The notes below the pieces were generated by a model. The model was given only the letters and a program-made list of their open reading frames with translations, had not been told where the DNA came from and ran no database searches. 64,000 bases of DNA from Scedosporium boydii (lineage: Eukaryota > Ascomycota > Sordariomycetes > Microascales > Microascaceae): NCBI GenBank assembly GCA_002221725.1, contig NJFT01000091.1:80917-144916 (forward strand), read 5' to 3'. This document shows, piece by piece, positions 34,726 through 45,642 of the stretch (positions are counted from its first letter, which is position 1; each line of letters opens with the position of its first letter). A program made the translations under genes and the position numbers.

Positions 34726-37269
34726 ATGATGGACTCCAAGCACGCTGACCAGGCGGCGAATTGCCGCATCACGAATTGGCGAAACACTCTCCTGCCCGAT
34801 GCCGATACGACCAGTTCGGATACTTCCTATATTGGCAGCATCGCTCGGCTGTATTCATCCGTTTGTGATCTATATCGGTGCATACTGCCCAAACTATCAT
34901 CTGACGAAAGTATTCCGACATCTTTGTACCGACAACTGGAGCGAGGCTACAGCTCCCTGATCCTGTGGTCCTACGATTATGGCGTTGCGCAGGGAAAACT
35001 GGATCTGGGCCTCGCTCATTCCAGGGAGATCCGAGAAGCTACTAACAGTTTTCTCGTCCGAATGATTGATGTTCTCAGCACTCGTAATTAACTCTATTAC
35101 TTCTGCACGGTGGGAACCTCATCAAAGCTTGCTGACCATGGGGCTTGCAGGTCTCATACCCTTGACTTCCCTGGCCCAAGACACGAAAATTCTCGAACGT
35201 CGCGAAATTTCTGCGGTAACAAAGTCGGAAGTGCTAGCGAGTCTCTCAACACGGGATGGACAGGACGAACCAGCCGCTTCACACAATGCGAGGTTGGAAC
35301 GAGATGACTCTTTGGTGAAAGTGGCTAGTAATCTAAAGACGCTGGTTCAAGCGTTGGTGGATATGGGTCCGCTCTTCGACGAACCGTTGCCCGATGAAAG
35401 CTATGAAGAGCCAGCGGCGCACATCAACATAGCAACCGAGGTTTCCAACTTGGTGGCTCTCATCGTATATGTTTACCCTAAATGCGAAAAGTCTGTGGCC
35501 ACAGGCATCGCCAACGCGCTCCTAAGAACGCTGCAAGAACCTAGGGCTTCGGATGACACCACCGAAGCATCGACTACCTCCGAGGACCGAAATTCTGTAC
35601 CGAAAATTGTTTCCAATGCAAAAGCCATGACAATAGCCGGTTCAGACTTTGTGGACTCTGCTCTAGGCACCTCAATAGGAACTAGTTCCTACGCCGAGAC
35701 GATCAGGTCGTATCAAGGAAGCTCAGATCGACCCGTCAAGATCGAGTTGCCCAAGCTGCCTGCGAAGGGGCAGCCTTTCCGGTGTGAGACCTGCGACGAG
35801 GTTATTGAAGTTGCGGATGAAAAGTCCTGGAAGTAAGTTCTTATAACAAACGGATCAAAACGCTGGCAGAAAGTTGACATCGACACAGGAAACACCTTAT
35901 GGCCGATGCCAAACCTTACATGTGTATCGAGACAGCTTGCCCCTTGCAGTTTATGCCGTTCAAATCGAAATTCGACTGGATCAGACACCTCTCTCATCAT
36001 TATTCTGCGTTCAAGGAGCCTGTAGTGTGCCCCATTTGCCAGGTATCATATAACATCAGTAACGGGGACATTCGGTTAATATCCCGCCATCTCTCCTATC
36101 ACCTTGAGCCCCTGGCAGCCGAAGTCGTCATTCCTGCGGTGACCTTCACCGGCCTGGATGGAGACCAGGCGACACTCTCTGAGGATGATGTCTCGGCAGC
36201 TACAGCTGCTCTTGGATCAGACGAGCCTGGGCTTAGTCCAAGAACCCTCCTCACTCTAGAGAAGGAAAGGATGATGTTCTATGATCGACCTGGGCGACTC
36301 CTCTGCTCCTTATGCGATGACCACCAGCAGGGATTCATCACAAAGGACGAACTTGTTCAGCATATGAAATCAGAACATTCTAATAGAATCACGAAATGGC
36401 AAGTTCGAGATCCAAGAGAAGTCGGCATCTACAGTAGCATCGAGCCGATAATGCCGTTATCAAAATGCAGATCATGCCAGTCGGGAAAGATATATGGCGC
36501 CTACTACGGTGTTGCCGCGCACTTGCGACGCACTCACTTTAGAAGGAAGACGCCCTCGAAGCCAAGCCTCCACGGCCGTGCTCAAGACTCCGCTGATCCT
36601 CCCATGTCTGAGCTGAAAAAGTGGATGGTTGAAGTTGAGGTGGACGTAAAGGCTGATGAAAAGCCCGAGGATAGGAGCGACGCATATGTGGCCGATCTTA
36701 AAGACTTTTTTGACGGGGACCTTGACCTTCCTCCTCTCCTTTCGAGGCCCGTCCCACCTGAGCGAGACCCCATACTTTTCAGGTCTTCATCGCCGTTGTT
36801 CCCTCCCGCTCGTGAGTCGCTGGCGTCCTCAGCAACCCAAGGCGGATCGACCTCGAGCGGACGATTCTCGGACACGCCAGCGCAGAGGGACGCCGCGGTC
36901 GATACGCTACCGCAGATCAGATTGCCCAGCATTCGTAAGGCGTCGTCTAATGTAGTGCCGTCGACCCGAACGACCTCACAACAGGAGCCGCAATCCTCGG
37001 CCGAGAAAGTGGGACTGGCGATAGCGGTTGATGAAGCAAACCAGTTAAGGGGAAAGAGGATAGGTTGGCCGTCGGCGGTGGAGGTGAGCATTCACCACCC
37101 TGAGGTAAGCCGGTCGAAGGCATGCCAGTGGTGCCGGGAGCACATGATGCGGTGCGAGAAGGTGAAGGATGGGCCATGTAAGCGGTGCAGGGAAGCGGGA
37201 AGGATATGCGTCGATAGATCTAGGATGGGAGTGTCTGTGGCTGGAGGAGAGGCAGGAGGAGACAGATAG
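34726..37269 (+). CDS. acuF-like C2H2 zinc-finger protein with C-terminal Zn(II)2Cys6 motif
   Basis: Exons are 34726-35083, 35151-35832 and 35889-37269, in phase (donors GTAATT and GTAAGT), giving 806 residues. An earlier in-frame ATG at 34561 would add 55 residues of Arg/Ser-rich sequence. The N-terminus (SIARLYSSVCDLYRCI, then WSYDYGVAQGKLDLGLA) is the helical module typical of this fungal family. It is followed by a zinc-binding block: FRCETCDEVIEVADEKSWKKH, CIETACPLQFMPFKSKFDWIRHLSHHY and CPICQ, then CSLCDDH..H..EH and CRSCQ...H..THF fingers. The end carries CQWCREHMMRC then PCKRCREAGRIC, spacing C-x2-C-x6-C-x7-C-x2-C-x6-C, which fits a Zn(II)2Cys6 DNA-binding cluster. Probable nuclear regulator. 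The fungal-type zinc cluster is at the C-terminus, not the usual N-terminus. Confidence 0.8.
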
Positions 37270-38090
37270 GCTGGAACCCAAGCTGGCGAGAAGGATTAAG
37301 GCGATGGATCCGAGGCCTTTCGCTTTCCTGAAGATGCCGAAGCACCGACAGCAGCAGGCGCTGATACCTAGGGCGTGGGCTCTACTAGTGGTAGTAGCCA
37401 TGGTGTTGGCAGAGAAGAAGCCCACCTGACCGATGGCCCGCCACTTGACGCCCTCAGAACTTCTGAGAAAGAATGACAAGCAGCGCCGGTGATATATTGA
37501 TGCGGGATTGCAGACAATGTTCGGGAAGAACGTGTACCCTGGAAATGGGAATCGATGAAAGAGAAACTCAGCCGAATCCCGGAACCGAGACAACACCGTG
37601 CCAGCAGGTTCAGAGGAATCAGAAATCGGCATTCTTGACACCTGTATCGAAATTCCGGCTTTGCGCGGCCACATGCCAAGGTGGCATAACTGTCCCGGGC
37701 CATGACCATGAGCATGATGGTTATTCCAGAGTTCTCCGCCCTCATTGTCTTTTCTCCTCCTCCCGAAGAAGAATATTCATAAGCTGTTACTGCACCCCAG
37801 GGAAACTGGCGTGGCCCATGGACGAAGCTTAAAGCATGATCAAATCAATGGGAAGAGGAGACCCTCGCTTTCCCAACCCAACGCTGCATCACGGAAATAT
37901 GAGGACGAAATACGTAGTTTATATTGGCAGCCCTTTGGCTAGGTTTATCTACCCTCTCTAGACACCCTGTCATCTTAGCGATATTTACAGAGAATAATTC
38001 CAGTTTCACACAACTTCCTACCATCACTGTGCAGGCCGTATCATGTCCAACCTCGCCTCCTCTTCCTCCTCCCCCTCATCATTGCCTTGT
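37270..38090. other. Intergenic, no gene seen
   Basis: Downstream of the zinc-finger gene. A frame overlapping its end runs to 37429 but has no start of its own and no motifs. No other gene is supported. Confidence 0.4.
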
Positions 38091-38193
38091 TTAGAAAGGA
38101 GGGTTAGCATTCTCGAGAATTGAATCCTCCATAAAACAACTTACCCCAGCTCCTGAGCCGTAGACATTGCACCGCTGGCAGGCATCGGATCTG
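38091..38193 (-). pseudogene. Relic of a GH6 cellobiohydrolase 3' end
   Basis: On the minus strand, 38193-38145 encodes RCNVYGSGAG followed at once by a GTAAGT donor, and 38120-38091 encodes ILENANPPF and a stop. The intact GH6 gene at 28.2-30.2 kb has CNVVGSGAG at the end of exon 6, also followed directly by a donor, and ends ILQNANPPF. The two pieces are only a few dozen bases apart here, so exon 7 and most of exon 8 are missing. Nothing of the upstream exons is seen. This is an internally deleted and truncated copy on the same strand as the intact gene, diverged enough not to be a recent duplicate. Confidence 0.8.
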
Positions 38194-38393
38194 TTAATCA
38201 ATGCAACACAATGCTAGGAATGCACAATGGAAGTCCCGGATGGAATGAGAACTGAAAAAGGGTTGCAAGGCGGTCTTGTCAGTCACACTTCACCGAAAAG
38301 TATCGACAAGATATCGGAATAGTCAAAAACATAAATTTATTATTATTAGTCTAATAGTACAAGGCTAACTAGAATCCGTCTCGAGAAGAACGT

Positions 38394-39407
38394 TCATGGT
38401 TTAAATACCACCCGCCCGCTCTGATGCAACCGACCATATATGTTCTTTGGGAACACGGCTGAAAACCCAACCTCCTCGCCCGCAGCATTAATCGTCCTCA
38501 CTCTAGCTCGTCCTGCACCTAGGACGTCCACCCTGCCGCACACATTAAGATCACCCACAATGATGAGGCCACGCCTGTGGCGAGTGAGCATGGCGTTGAG
38601 GCGCTGGGGGTCGCAAGTGAACCCGGGGCCGGACTTGGGAGAGACTCCCATCACGACGATCACGATATCACCTTCCTTGCCCTGGAACCCGTCGACCGTG
38701 GAGGCTGGAGGCATTATCGACAACGCTGAGTACCGGGATGCCGCCTCATCTTGGTGATGACTTCGATGTTGGCAGCATATGGGGTTAGCATAACCAATCG
38801 GGCGGCGTTACCCTTCTTTTTTGTGATGAAATCAGCGGCAAAGTCGAGAGCGATTTCCACCTGATGGGGACAGCTCTTCGACCCCGTCATTTCATCAATG
38901 TGGACTACGGAGTCCTCGCAGTGAAGGAACAGGGGCAAGAAGTTTCCCTTCGGGGGCCGTCGAACAAGGGGCCACTTCTTCTCGATGTACTGTTCCAAGG
39001 CCACGCCGGCAGCAAACTTCGGCAGGCTAATGTTGCAGACGGAACCGTACCTGAAGGGGTCTTCGGGGTACACTTCTGTGGCAATCCAGTCGAACAAGCC
39101 GATGCCCATGAAGACGAAAGACAGGCATGCCGGAGGCTTGGAGAAATTCGAGAGGCGAAATCTTGGCGTCATCGGCGAGTCGGTGGTAGAAATTGCCACC
39201 CCCATCCTTCTCTTTTCCAGTAATCACAGTAGGAGGCAGTTGTCTAGCATCGCCGCCGAGGAAGCAAGGGATCAGGGTATTCCCCCAGACACAGGCGAGG
39301 TCTGCCTGATTCATATTGCCGGCCTCGTATGGAAACTCCTTCAGCCCGCATGTTCTTGAAATTCGGATACGCTTTACCGATGGTGGCTCATCGCCGGAGT
39401 GATGCAA
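38394..39407 (-). pseudogene. SF1 (Upf1-like) helicase fragment, frameshifted
   Basis: Three successive minus-strand frames form the C-terminal half of a superfamily 1 helicase. The first (39407-39027) has GGDARQLPPTV, the motif III region. The second (about 39150-38740) has GLFDWIATEVYPEDPF, VVHIDEMTGSKSCP and LVMLTPYAANIEVI (motif IV). The third (38723-38394) has STVDGFQGKEGDIVI and LTRHRRGLIIVGD (motifs V and VI). Two one-base-type shifts, near 39110 and 38735, separate them. The gaps are too short for introns, so the gene is broken. No Walker A motif is seen in this copy. A minus-strand frame just upstream (39810-39410) may be an earlier part of the same gene, but I do not recognise it. 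A homologous fragment lies at 50.4-51.8 kb on the plus strand. Confidence 0.75.
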
Positions 39408-39807
39408 AGGAAATCTGCGTTGCCAATAAGTTCAAGAAAGATTTACAGATGTATCGGACACCGAAGCCAGCCTGCTCTTTCCGCTCCTGGCTGTCGCCCA
39501 AGGGAATATCCAGTTGGATTCCCATCCATGGCCCTGCACCCCCGGCTTTAGATATGACGAGACGAGCGGATATCTTCCAGGGTCCGGCACCAAAAGCTTT
39601 GCCCGCAGCGATTACGGGCCCAGAGAGTCCGCTCTCGGCGGCAAAGATTGTGCAGTCCTTCGCAACAGTTGTGTACTTCGTAGCAGGAGGATTCATCTTG
39701 GCGGCTCCAGGATTGGATCGTCGCTGGTCTGCGGTGTAATCTGGATTTTTCAGGGGAGGCTTTGAGAAGAGGTTAAGCTGGAGGGAAGATGTATTTTTAT
39801 AGATGTC

Positions 39808-40937
39808 CAAGATGATTCAAGATTACTCTGGCCTGTCCTTCAATGGATCTGATTCAGGTTAGTTTATGAGTGCTCCTTCTGAACATTGTGCTTGCATCAA
39901 ATCCTTCTCTGCATATCACGGAGACATGCTTCGAGGAAGGTGAATCCTGGTCTACCTAGGGAAGCAACCAAGAGAGGTTGAGTATCCGGTATCTAGATAT
40001 TCGCCTTGTGAATGACATCAAAATCTCTATTCAACTATTTCTTCCACATTCTCATTGCCTCTCTCCCTCCTTTCACCACTTACGGTAGGCTTAGAGCAAG
40101 GTTACTCCATCACTCTGGTTCCATTTTTATCTCATGAGTTGGGGGGTTGATCTTCCGCCCCTTCTCCGATTTCTCAAATAAACAAAGAGGCGTTTTCGGC
40201 CAACATGATTAGACCCTCTTACTTAGACTGTTTGGCTTCCCTGACGTGGGAGTGAGCTGTCGTCGGATCAGCTTGGCGCAGCGCGTGGCTCTGTAGCGGG
40301 TCTGTAGGGCTAACGAAAAATGATCTTGGCTAAGGATAGTTTCCTGATTGAGCTCTTAATGAATCCCATCAGAGATGCCATTGGCTAGTGCAGCCCCCCC
40401 AGCTCAACCGATAGGCAAAACATCAATGTTAAAAAGCTTATGATAGAGATCAATGAGGGCTAGACGGTCAGGCTGGTATCCAAACCTGTGCTCCATGTCC
40501 AGCATGGCCATGACCCAGGGCGGATCAGCAGTGAAAGGAACGCAGCGGAAAGGACATTCACATGGACAAGACAGCACTAACGATACCATGGAATTCTAGT
40601 CATCGGGTAACGAGCACGGGGGCATAAGTAGCATGTCTGGTACGTTGGCGCATGTTAAGGCTTATATGTGAGCTGGACGAGGGAGAGGACAAGGTTCGAT
40701 ATTGTCTTGCCGTAGTTCACAGAATACACATGTGCCAAAAACATCAAGAGACAAGTGGATTTGAAGGAGGTAGAACTTTTTATTTGATACAAGAGCGTCT
40801 TTAAATCGACTAAATAAGGTCTGTCTGCGCTGAAACTGTTTGGAAACGAAGTCTTGTGCGATATCAACATCCCTTGCAGCCTCCCTCCCTTCCCTCCGCC
40901 TTTTTCTCTACGCCCTTCTGACTCCTCGTCTCTGGGC
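39808..40937. other. Sequence between two helicase relics
   Basis: About 1.1 kb without a recognisable gene, AT-richer than its surroundings in part (40020-40140). No terminal repeats that would mark a mobile element were found by eye. Confidence 0.4.
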
Positions 40938-43450
40938 CTAGGGATTATACCAGGCAAAGAAACCTCGCACAGAGACAATTGTCGAATTTTCATGAGAATA
41001 TGATTCACTTTCCCACACACTTATGTCTGACGTCGTCAAACTCTTCAAGCTATCGTTGTATTCAATCTCATCTCGCGGCTGGTTTGTCCAGGACTCGTCC
41101 TTCTCCTTGCCCTGGCCATCGTCATCTCCGCAGTTATTGCCCCAACCACCACTGTCGTCTTCGTCCCTTGGACCAGCCGTAGTCATCATCATCGCCTTCC
41201 TCCTTATTGTCGGCGGTATAGTAAGGGTCGGCATTGACTGTAGCCACGCGGTTCTCCCTTCGGAAATAATCCAGGAAGGCCAGAAAGGTGTCGCTTTTGA
41301 CGGCGACAACTTCTCCCTCCTCGCCCTCCTCCGGCTTGGGCTTATTGATGCAAGGGTATCGATATCACCCACCACGAAGAAACCCTCAATCTGACGCGTG
41401 AGACCCACACAAATGCGCTGATGACTGGCAGTAAAGCAAGGTCCGGTAGCGGCCGTCACGCACAAGACATGAATGACCACCTGGCTCTCCCGGCCTTGGA
41501 ACGAGTCTGCAGTGTTGACGAAAATGTCCTTGAGTTGAGCTGATGGACGTTGCTTGAGACCCCCCAAGACCTCGACTCGCAAGCCGTGCTGGGAAGTACC
41601 ATAGCGAAGAATTCACCAAATCGGCGAGGATAGGTTCTTGGGAGATTCTGGCCCTAGAGAGCAATCTCGAGTTCTAGGAAGCCATGAAGTACTTTTCCGG
41701 GATTACTACGGCCCTATTCCCTTGGTAGAAGCATCACAACGCGCCGAGACCCGACGACGTGCGCAGGGACAGGTGCGGCCTCGAACGTGGGGATAGGGAA
41801 ACCAGGTGGCGAGAACGGCGGAAATGGCCTCTCGATGCTGGATTTTGCGGTGGATGGATGGATCGATGTACGATGAGAGTCTCTCAATCCTCGACGTGGT
41901 TCGTCTCCTCTGGGTGCCGAATCTCTTCTCCCTCTCCTCGGGAGTTTCATTTGCCTGCTCGAGTCGAATGGCTTCATACTGGCGTTGAAGCCGCGCCGCT
42001 TTCTTCTCCGAGTCCATCCCCGCGTACTTTTCCCAGCCTTTTTTTCAGTTCTCCTCCAAGTCCGCTTCGGTCTCTGCAGCGCTGATCTCTGGGTCTCGTA
42101 GCAGGTGCCTAGTCATCATCTTGTCGTACTTCTCCGGATCCACGTTCTCCTTCCGGCATCTGACGAGCCGTCTGGCCTTGTCGAGGTTTTTGGAGAAGGA
42201 GGCGAAAGTGACATGTCTGGTGAGGAGATGTCAAGCCCATGCCACTCGATGGGCTTTGGAAAACCGTGCCACGGGCAGCTTTTGTTCTTGTCTGGGTATC
42301 GCCAAGCGTTGAGAAGGTCGTGGAAGACTGCCTCGGCGAGGACGGGCACAAAACGGAAGTGGGTGCGCGAGATGGGATCCTCTACTCGCTGCGACCACAA
42401 GATGTGCACCAAGATAAACCAGTGCGCCTTTCTAGGCTTCCCATCCCATAGAAAAATGAGCCAGGAGGTTTCTCTGCTGCACCAGAACATTGGACATGTC
42501 CCGGGCCTTCTTCCTCTTGTCGTGCCCCTCCTATGCCGGCGGCTGATCCGACATACAGATGGTGGTGGACATCGGGCCCAACGCCGAGGAGGAAGCAGCA
42601 GTACACCCCGAAATCGAACGTATGTATGCGCCGAGGGCGGAGAAGTCTTTTGGCGACAGTAGCTCTGGCGCGAGGACAAATTGCTTGATGGCCACGGGGG
42701 TGTACTCGTCGATCTCCCGCGTCCACTCCTCATCGATGCACTGAGGATTATCGACGCATTTTGAGACATCATTGGCACGTTGTCAAGCTTTGAGCGGCGT
42801 ACGTTCCCGATTTCCTGACTGACAAGCCCCACGAATACGTCGTTGCATGGACGCGCTTTGTCGTACCTCGCACGCCACCGAGGAGGTCCCGGTTTATGAG
42901 CAGCTGTCCCACCTCCTCTGCCGACAGACCATAGTACTCGGAAATGTACTTCCGGATTCCCGCCTGATCAACGAGGCATTTCAGCGCGCCCGTCTCCTGT
43001 TGCTTGAAAAGCTCCTCTGGATCCACATCTTCGGCGTCATCGCAGCCCAAGGAAACCGGATCCACCATGGCAGGAGGCAACGCAGCCATCGCGGAATAGT
43101 GGCTCATCGACGCCCCATCAAGCTCCTCAGCATTGTTATTATGGATCCAAAGAGTGATTGGCGTGCTTTGGATCCCTTCCGGGATTGGGATGAGGTAGGA
43201 ATCACCCCCATCCACATCCACACCGAGCCGGATGTTAATGGAATTCCGAGATGCCCAGTGTTGAATGACGGCGGCAAGCTGGGGCCCGGGAATTATCCGT
43301 ATTGTCAAGACCAAACTCGGAATTGGCAGCTGCCACCTCCTTGGAGCGGAATGCCTGATCGAGGTCTTCGAGTGTTGGCTGCGGGAGACCGGGATGCTGG
43401 GCTTCCATGCTCCCAATGAGGGCGTAAAAGCCGCAGCGCAGACCAGAGGA
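40938..43450 (-). pseudogene. Helicase-like pseudogene with internal losses
   Basis: The N-terminal part (43416-42769) is open for 215 codons and includes KYISEYYGLSAEEVGQLL. Next, 42490-42210 holds a coherent frame (ETSWLIFLWDGKPRKAHWF, then HGFPKPIEWHG). At 42017-41706 is a basic helical stretch (EETPEEREKR-like). The C-terminal part (41582-40938) has TADSFQGRESQVVIHVLCV, then ICVGLTRQ and FFVVGDIDTL, the motif V/VI region of an SF1 helicase, followed by an acidic Asp/Gly tail. The pieces are in different frames with stops between, and the ATPase core (Walker A, DExx) is not visible. I read it as a decayed helicase relative of the neighbouring fragment. Introns cannot restore a single frame by eye. 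Confidence 0.65.
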
Positions 43451-44556
43451 GGAGAGTCAAGTGCCGAATGTTAGACACATGACTGTTGAAATATCCGGCG
43501 GTTCGTGTCGGTGTCGGTGTTCGGGGGGAATTGGGGGAAGAGTTGGGAGAGAGAAAAGAAGAGGATGCTGGCGTTTATATAGTTGAGGATTCTGGATTTT
43601 TGCACCTTCCTTCGCCGGCGAAACTTGAATGTGAATCACAAGTCGAAGGCCCTCCCCCCTCAATTAGCAGAGCCTGTGATTGAGGTCAATTAACGTTGAT
43701 TAATTGATTTCATATGTATCATGTATATCATATTGGCTCATAGATTGTAGCAAACTGGTCAGGCACGCCCTGGTGAATTGGCTCATCTCCGGGCTCCAGC
43801 TTCCCGATGTCATTGACATCATTCATGTGGCCCAGTCCACATGGATATCTCGTTCGAAGACACTTTCCCAATTCAACTCGACACGATTAGCTCACATCGA
43901 CACCCGTTAACGTTCATCGCCAGGGAAGGTGTGGCTTCCAGTGTCAGAAGCAATGACCACCTCGTCTACTTGGACGTGGAAGGAGTATTTCCGCAGTCCT
44001 ATCAAGACTTGGCGCGATCGATTGATCCCCGCCGACATTTCTACTACAAACTTGTCCATTTGACAGGAAGAAGACTCCTAAAACAATCCAGTGAAGTCTG
44101 CCGAAAAAGGCCTGCCGTCCTAAGTCAAGGCGGCAGGGTAGGTAAATCACCAAGAACTCATCATGAATGGCCAAACAATCTGTCGATAGGCGGGAGCTGG
44201 TAGAACCGCCACACTAGACGCCAACTGCTTCAATCTAGAATCTTTTGCGAAATGAAAAGAATAATTGATATCAACTTGAAGTCAGCAAGGTCTGGATCGT
44301 ATCGGTTAGGATCTTGAAGCATGGACCATTTGAATCTCTATGTCGTGGTGTCCCAAGCCCATAAAATATTCTTAGTCATCATCAATCATCTTAAGCCATT
44401 GGATCACGACCACCAAGCTTCGAGCTTCAAGCTTCAAGCCTCACCTTCGGACCTCGACTGCCACGCCCTTGCCCGCCCTAGCGAATTGACCGCCTACCAG
44501 ATTCGCAACTTAGAGAATTTGCGAACACCCTCTCCCGGTCGATCAATTGCCATCCC
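43451..44556. other. Intergenic, clpP promoter
   Basis: About 1.1 kb between the minus-strand helicase relic and plus-strand clpP. The 150 bases before the clpP ATG are C-rich and likely the leader. No gene seen. Confidence 0.45.
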
Positions 44557-45642
44557 ATGTCCTTCCAGCGACCTCTTTCCCGCGTGGTGCGGTGCGCCGC
44601 CCGCACATCACGCCCCACCGCATCCTGTCTTCCTCTCCCCATCGCAACACGGCGACAGTACCAGTCCAATGCGCGGCCCTCCGGCATCATTCCCGTACCA
44701 TACATCACAGAAGTTACTGTGCGTTTTCCAAGGCATCTTCCCCTTTTTTGGTTGGGGAAACACTAACCTTGAGAGTAGTCCAGCGGCTGGAGGACATGTT
44801 GGTTTTCACCCTTCCTCGCCTAGGTTTGCGCCCTTGATTAGTTTCTGCGCATAGACTAACCGCGATTTAAACGACTGCAGCGGATATATTTTCCAAGTTA
44901 TTACAGGTGAGACTTTTTTCTTCCCCCCCCCCCCCAATGGACCGCTTTTTCTTTGAGCCGAACACTAACCCGGCTTTTCTTCAAAGGAGCGCATAATATG
45001 TCTCTACGGCTCGATCGATGATGGCACGGCGGCGTCGATAGTATCCCAGCTTCTATGGCTCGAGGCCGAGAACCCAGAGAAATCCATTACCCTCTACATC
45101 AATTCCCCAGGCGGCATGATATCATCAGGTAAGGGAATGGAGCCCATTCATCCTGCACACGCCCACCGGGAACTTCCTGAAGCTAAAGACTGGAAACCCT
45201 AGGCCTCGCCATCTACGATACCATGACCTACATCCGACCCCCCGTATCGACCGTCTGCGTCGGTGCCGCATCCTCCATGGCCGCCCTCCTTCTCGTCGGC
45301 GGAGAAGCCGGCCAACGCTTCGCCCTCCCCCACAGCTCCATCATGATCCACCAGCCCCTCGGCGGCACGCAGGGCCAGGCGACCGACATCCTCATCTACG
45401 CGAATCAGATCCAGCGCGTGCGCGACCAGGTCAACGAGATATACAGACGCCACGTCAACAAGGCGCTGGGCGGCGATAAGTTTGACAGGAAGATGGTGAG
45501 CGATCTCATGGAGAGGGACAAGTACCTCACGCCGGAGGAGGCGAAGGAGTTGGGGATTATTGATGAGATTTTGTCCAAGAGGCCTGTTCCTCCTGTGGAG
45601 GGGCAAGAGGGCAGTGGAGGTTCTGACGGCAAGCAGAGCTAG
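44557..45642 (+). CDS. clpP: Mitochondrial ATP-dependent Clp protease proteolytic subunit
   Basis: Serine peptidase of the mitochondrial matrix that works with ClpX. Exons are 44557-44718, 44779-44797 (19 bases), 44881-44906 (26 bases), 44987-45128 and 45203-45642; joined they give 262 residues. The N-terminus (1-45) is Arg/Ser-rich without acidic residues, a mitochondrial presequence. The micro-exon supplies SSGWRT, and exon 3 supplies SDIFSKLLQ before [12 protein letters not shown]. The catalytic triad fits Ser141 (GAASSMA), His166 (IMIHQPLGG) and Asp222 (MERDKYLT). The end is Gly/Ser-rich. ClpP is patchy in fungi: it is absent from the budding and fission yeasts but known in filamentous species. 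It is the only intact gene between two groups of helicase relics. Intron 3 holds a run of 13 C. Confidence 0.95.
44923..44935 (+). repeat. Poly-C tract in clpP intron 3
   Basis: Thirteen consecutive C residues shortly after the donor site of intron 3. Second long C run inside an intron in this window. Confidence 0.85.

Noticed and set aside
37169..37429. 86-codon frame overlapping the end of the zinc-finger gene
   Set aside because: It overlaps the coding sequence in another frame and has no motifs. A splice linking it to the gene is not supported by a good donor/acceptor pair.
38394..39407. Treating the SF1 helicase fragment as a spliced intact gene
   Set aside because: The intervals between frames are too short for introns (about 30 bases), and the N-terminal ATPase motifs are missing.
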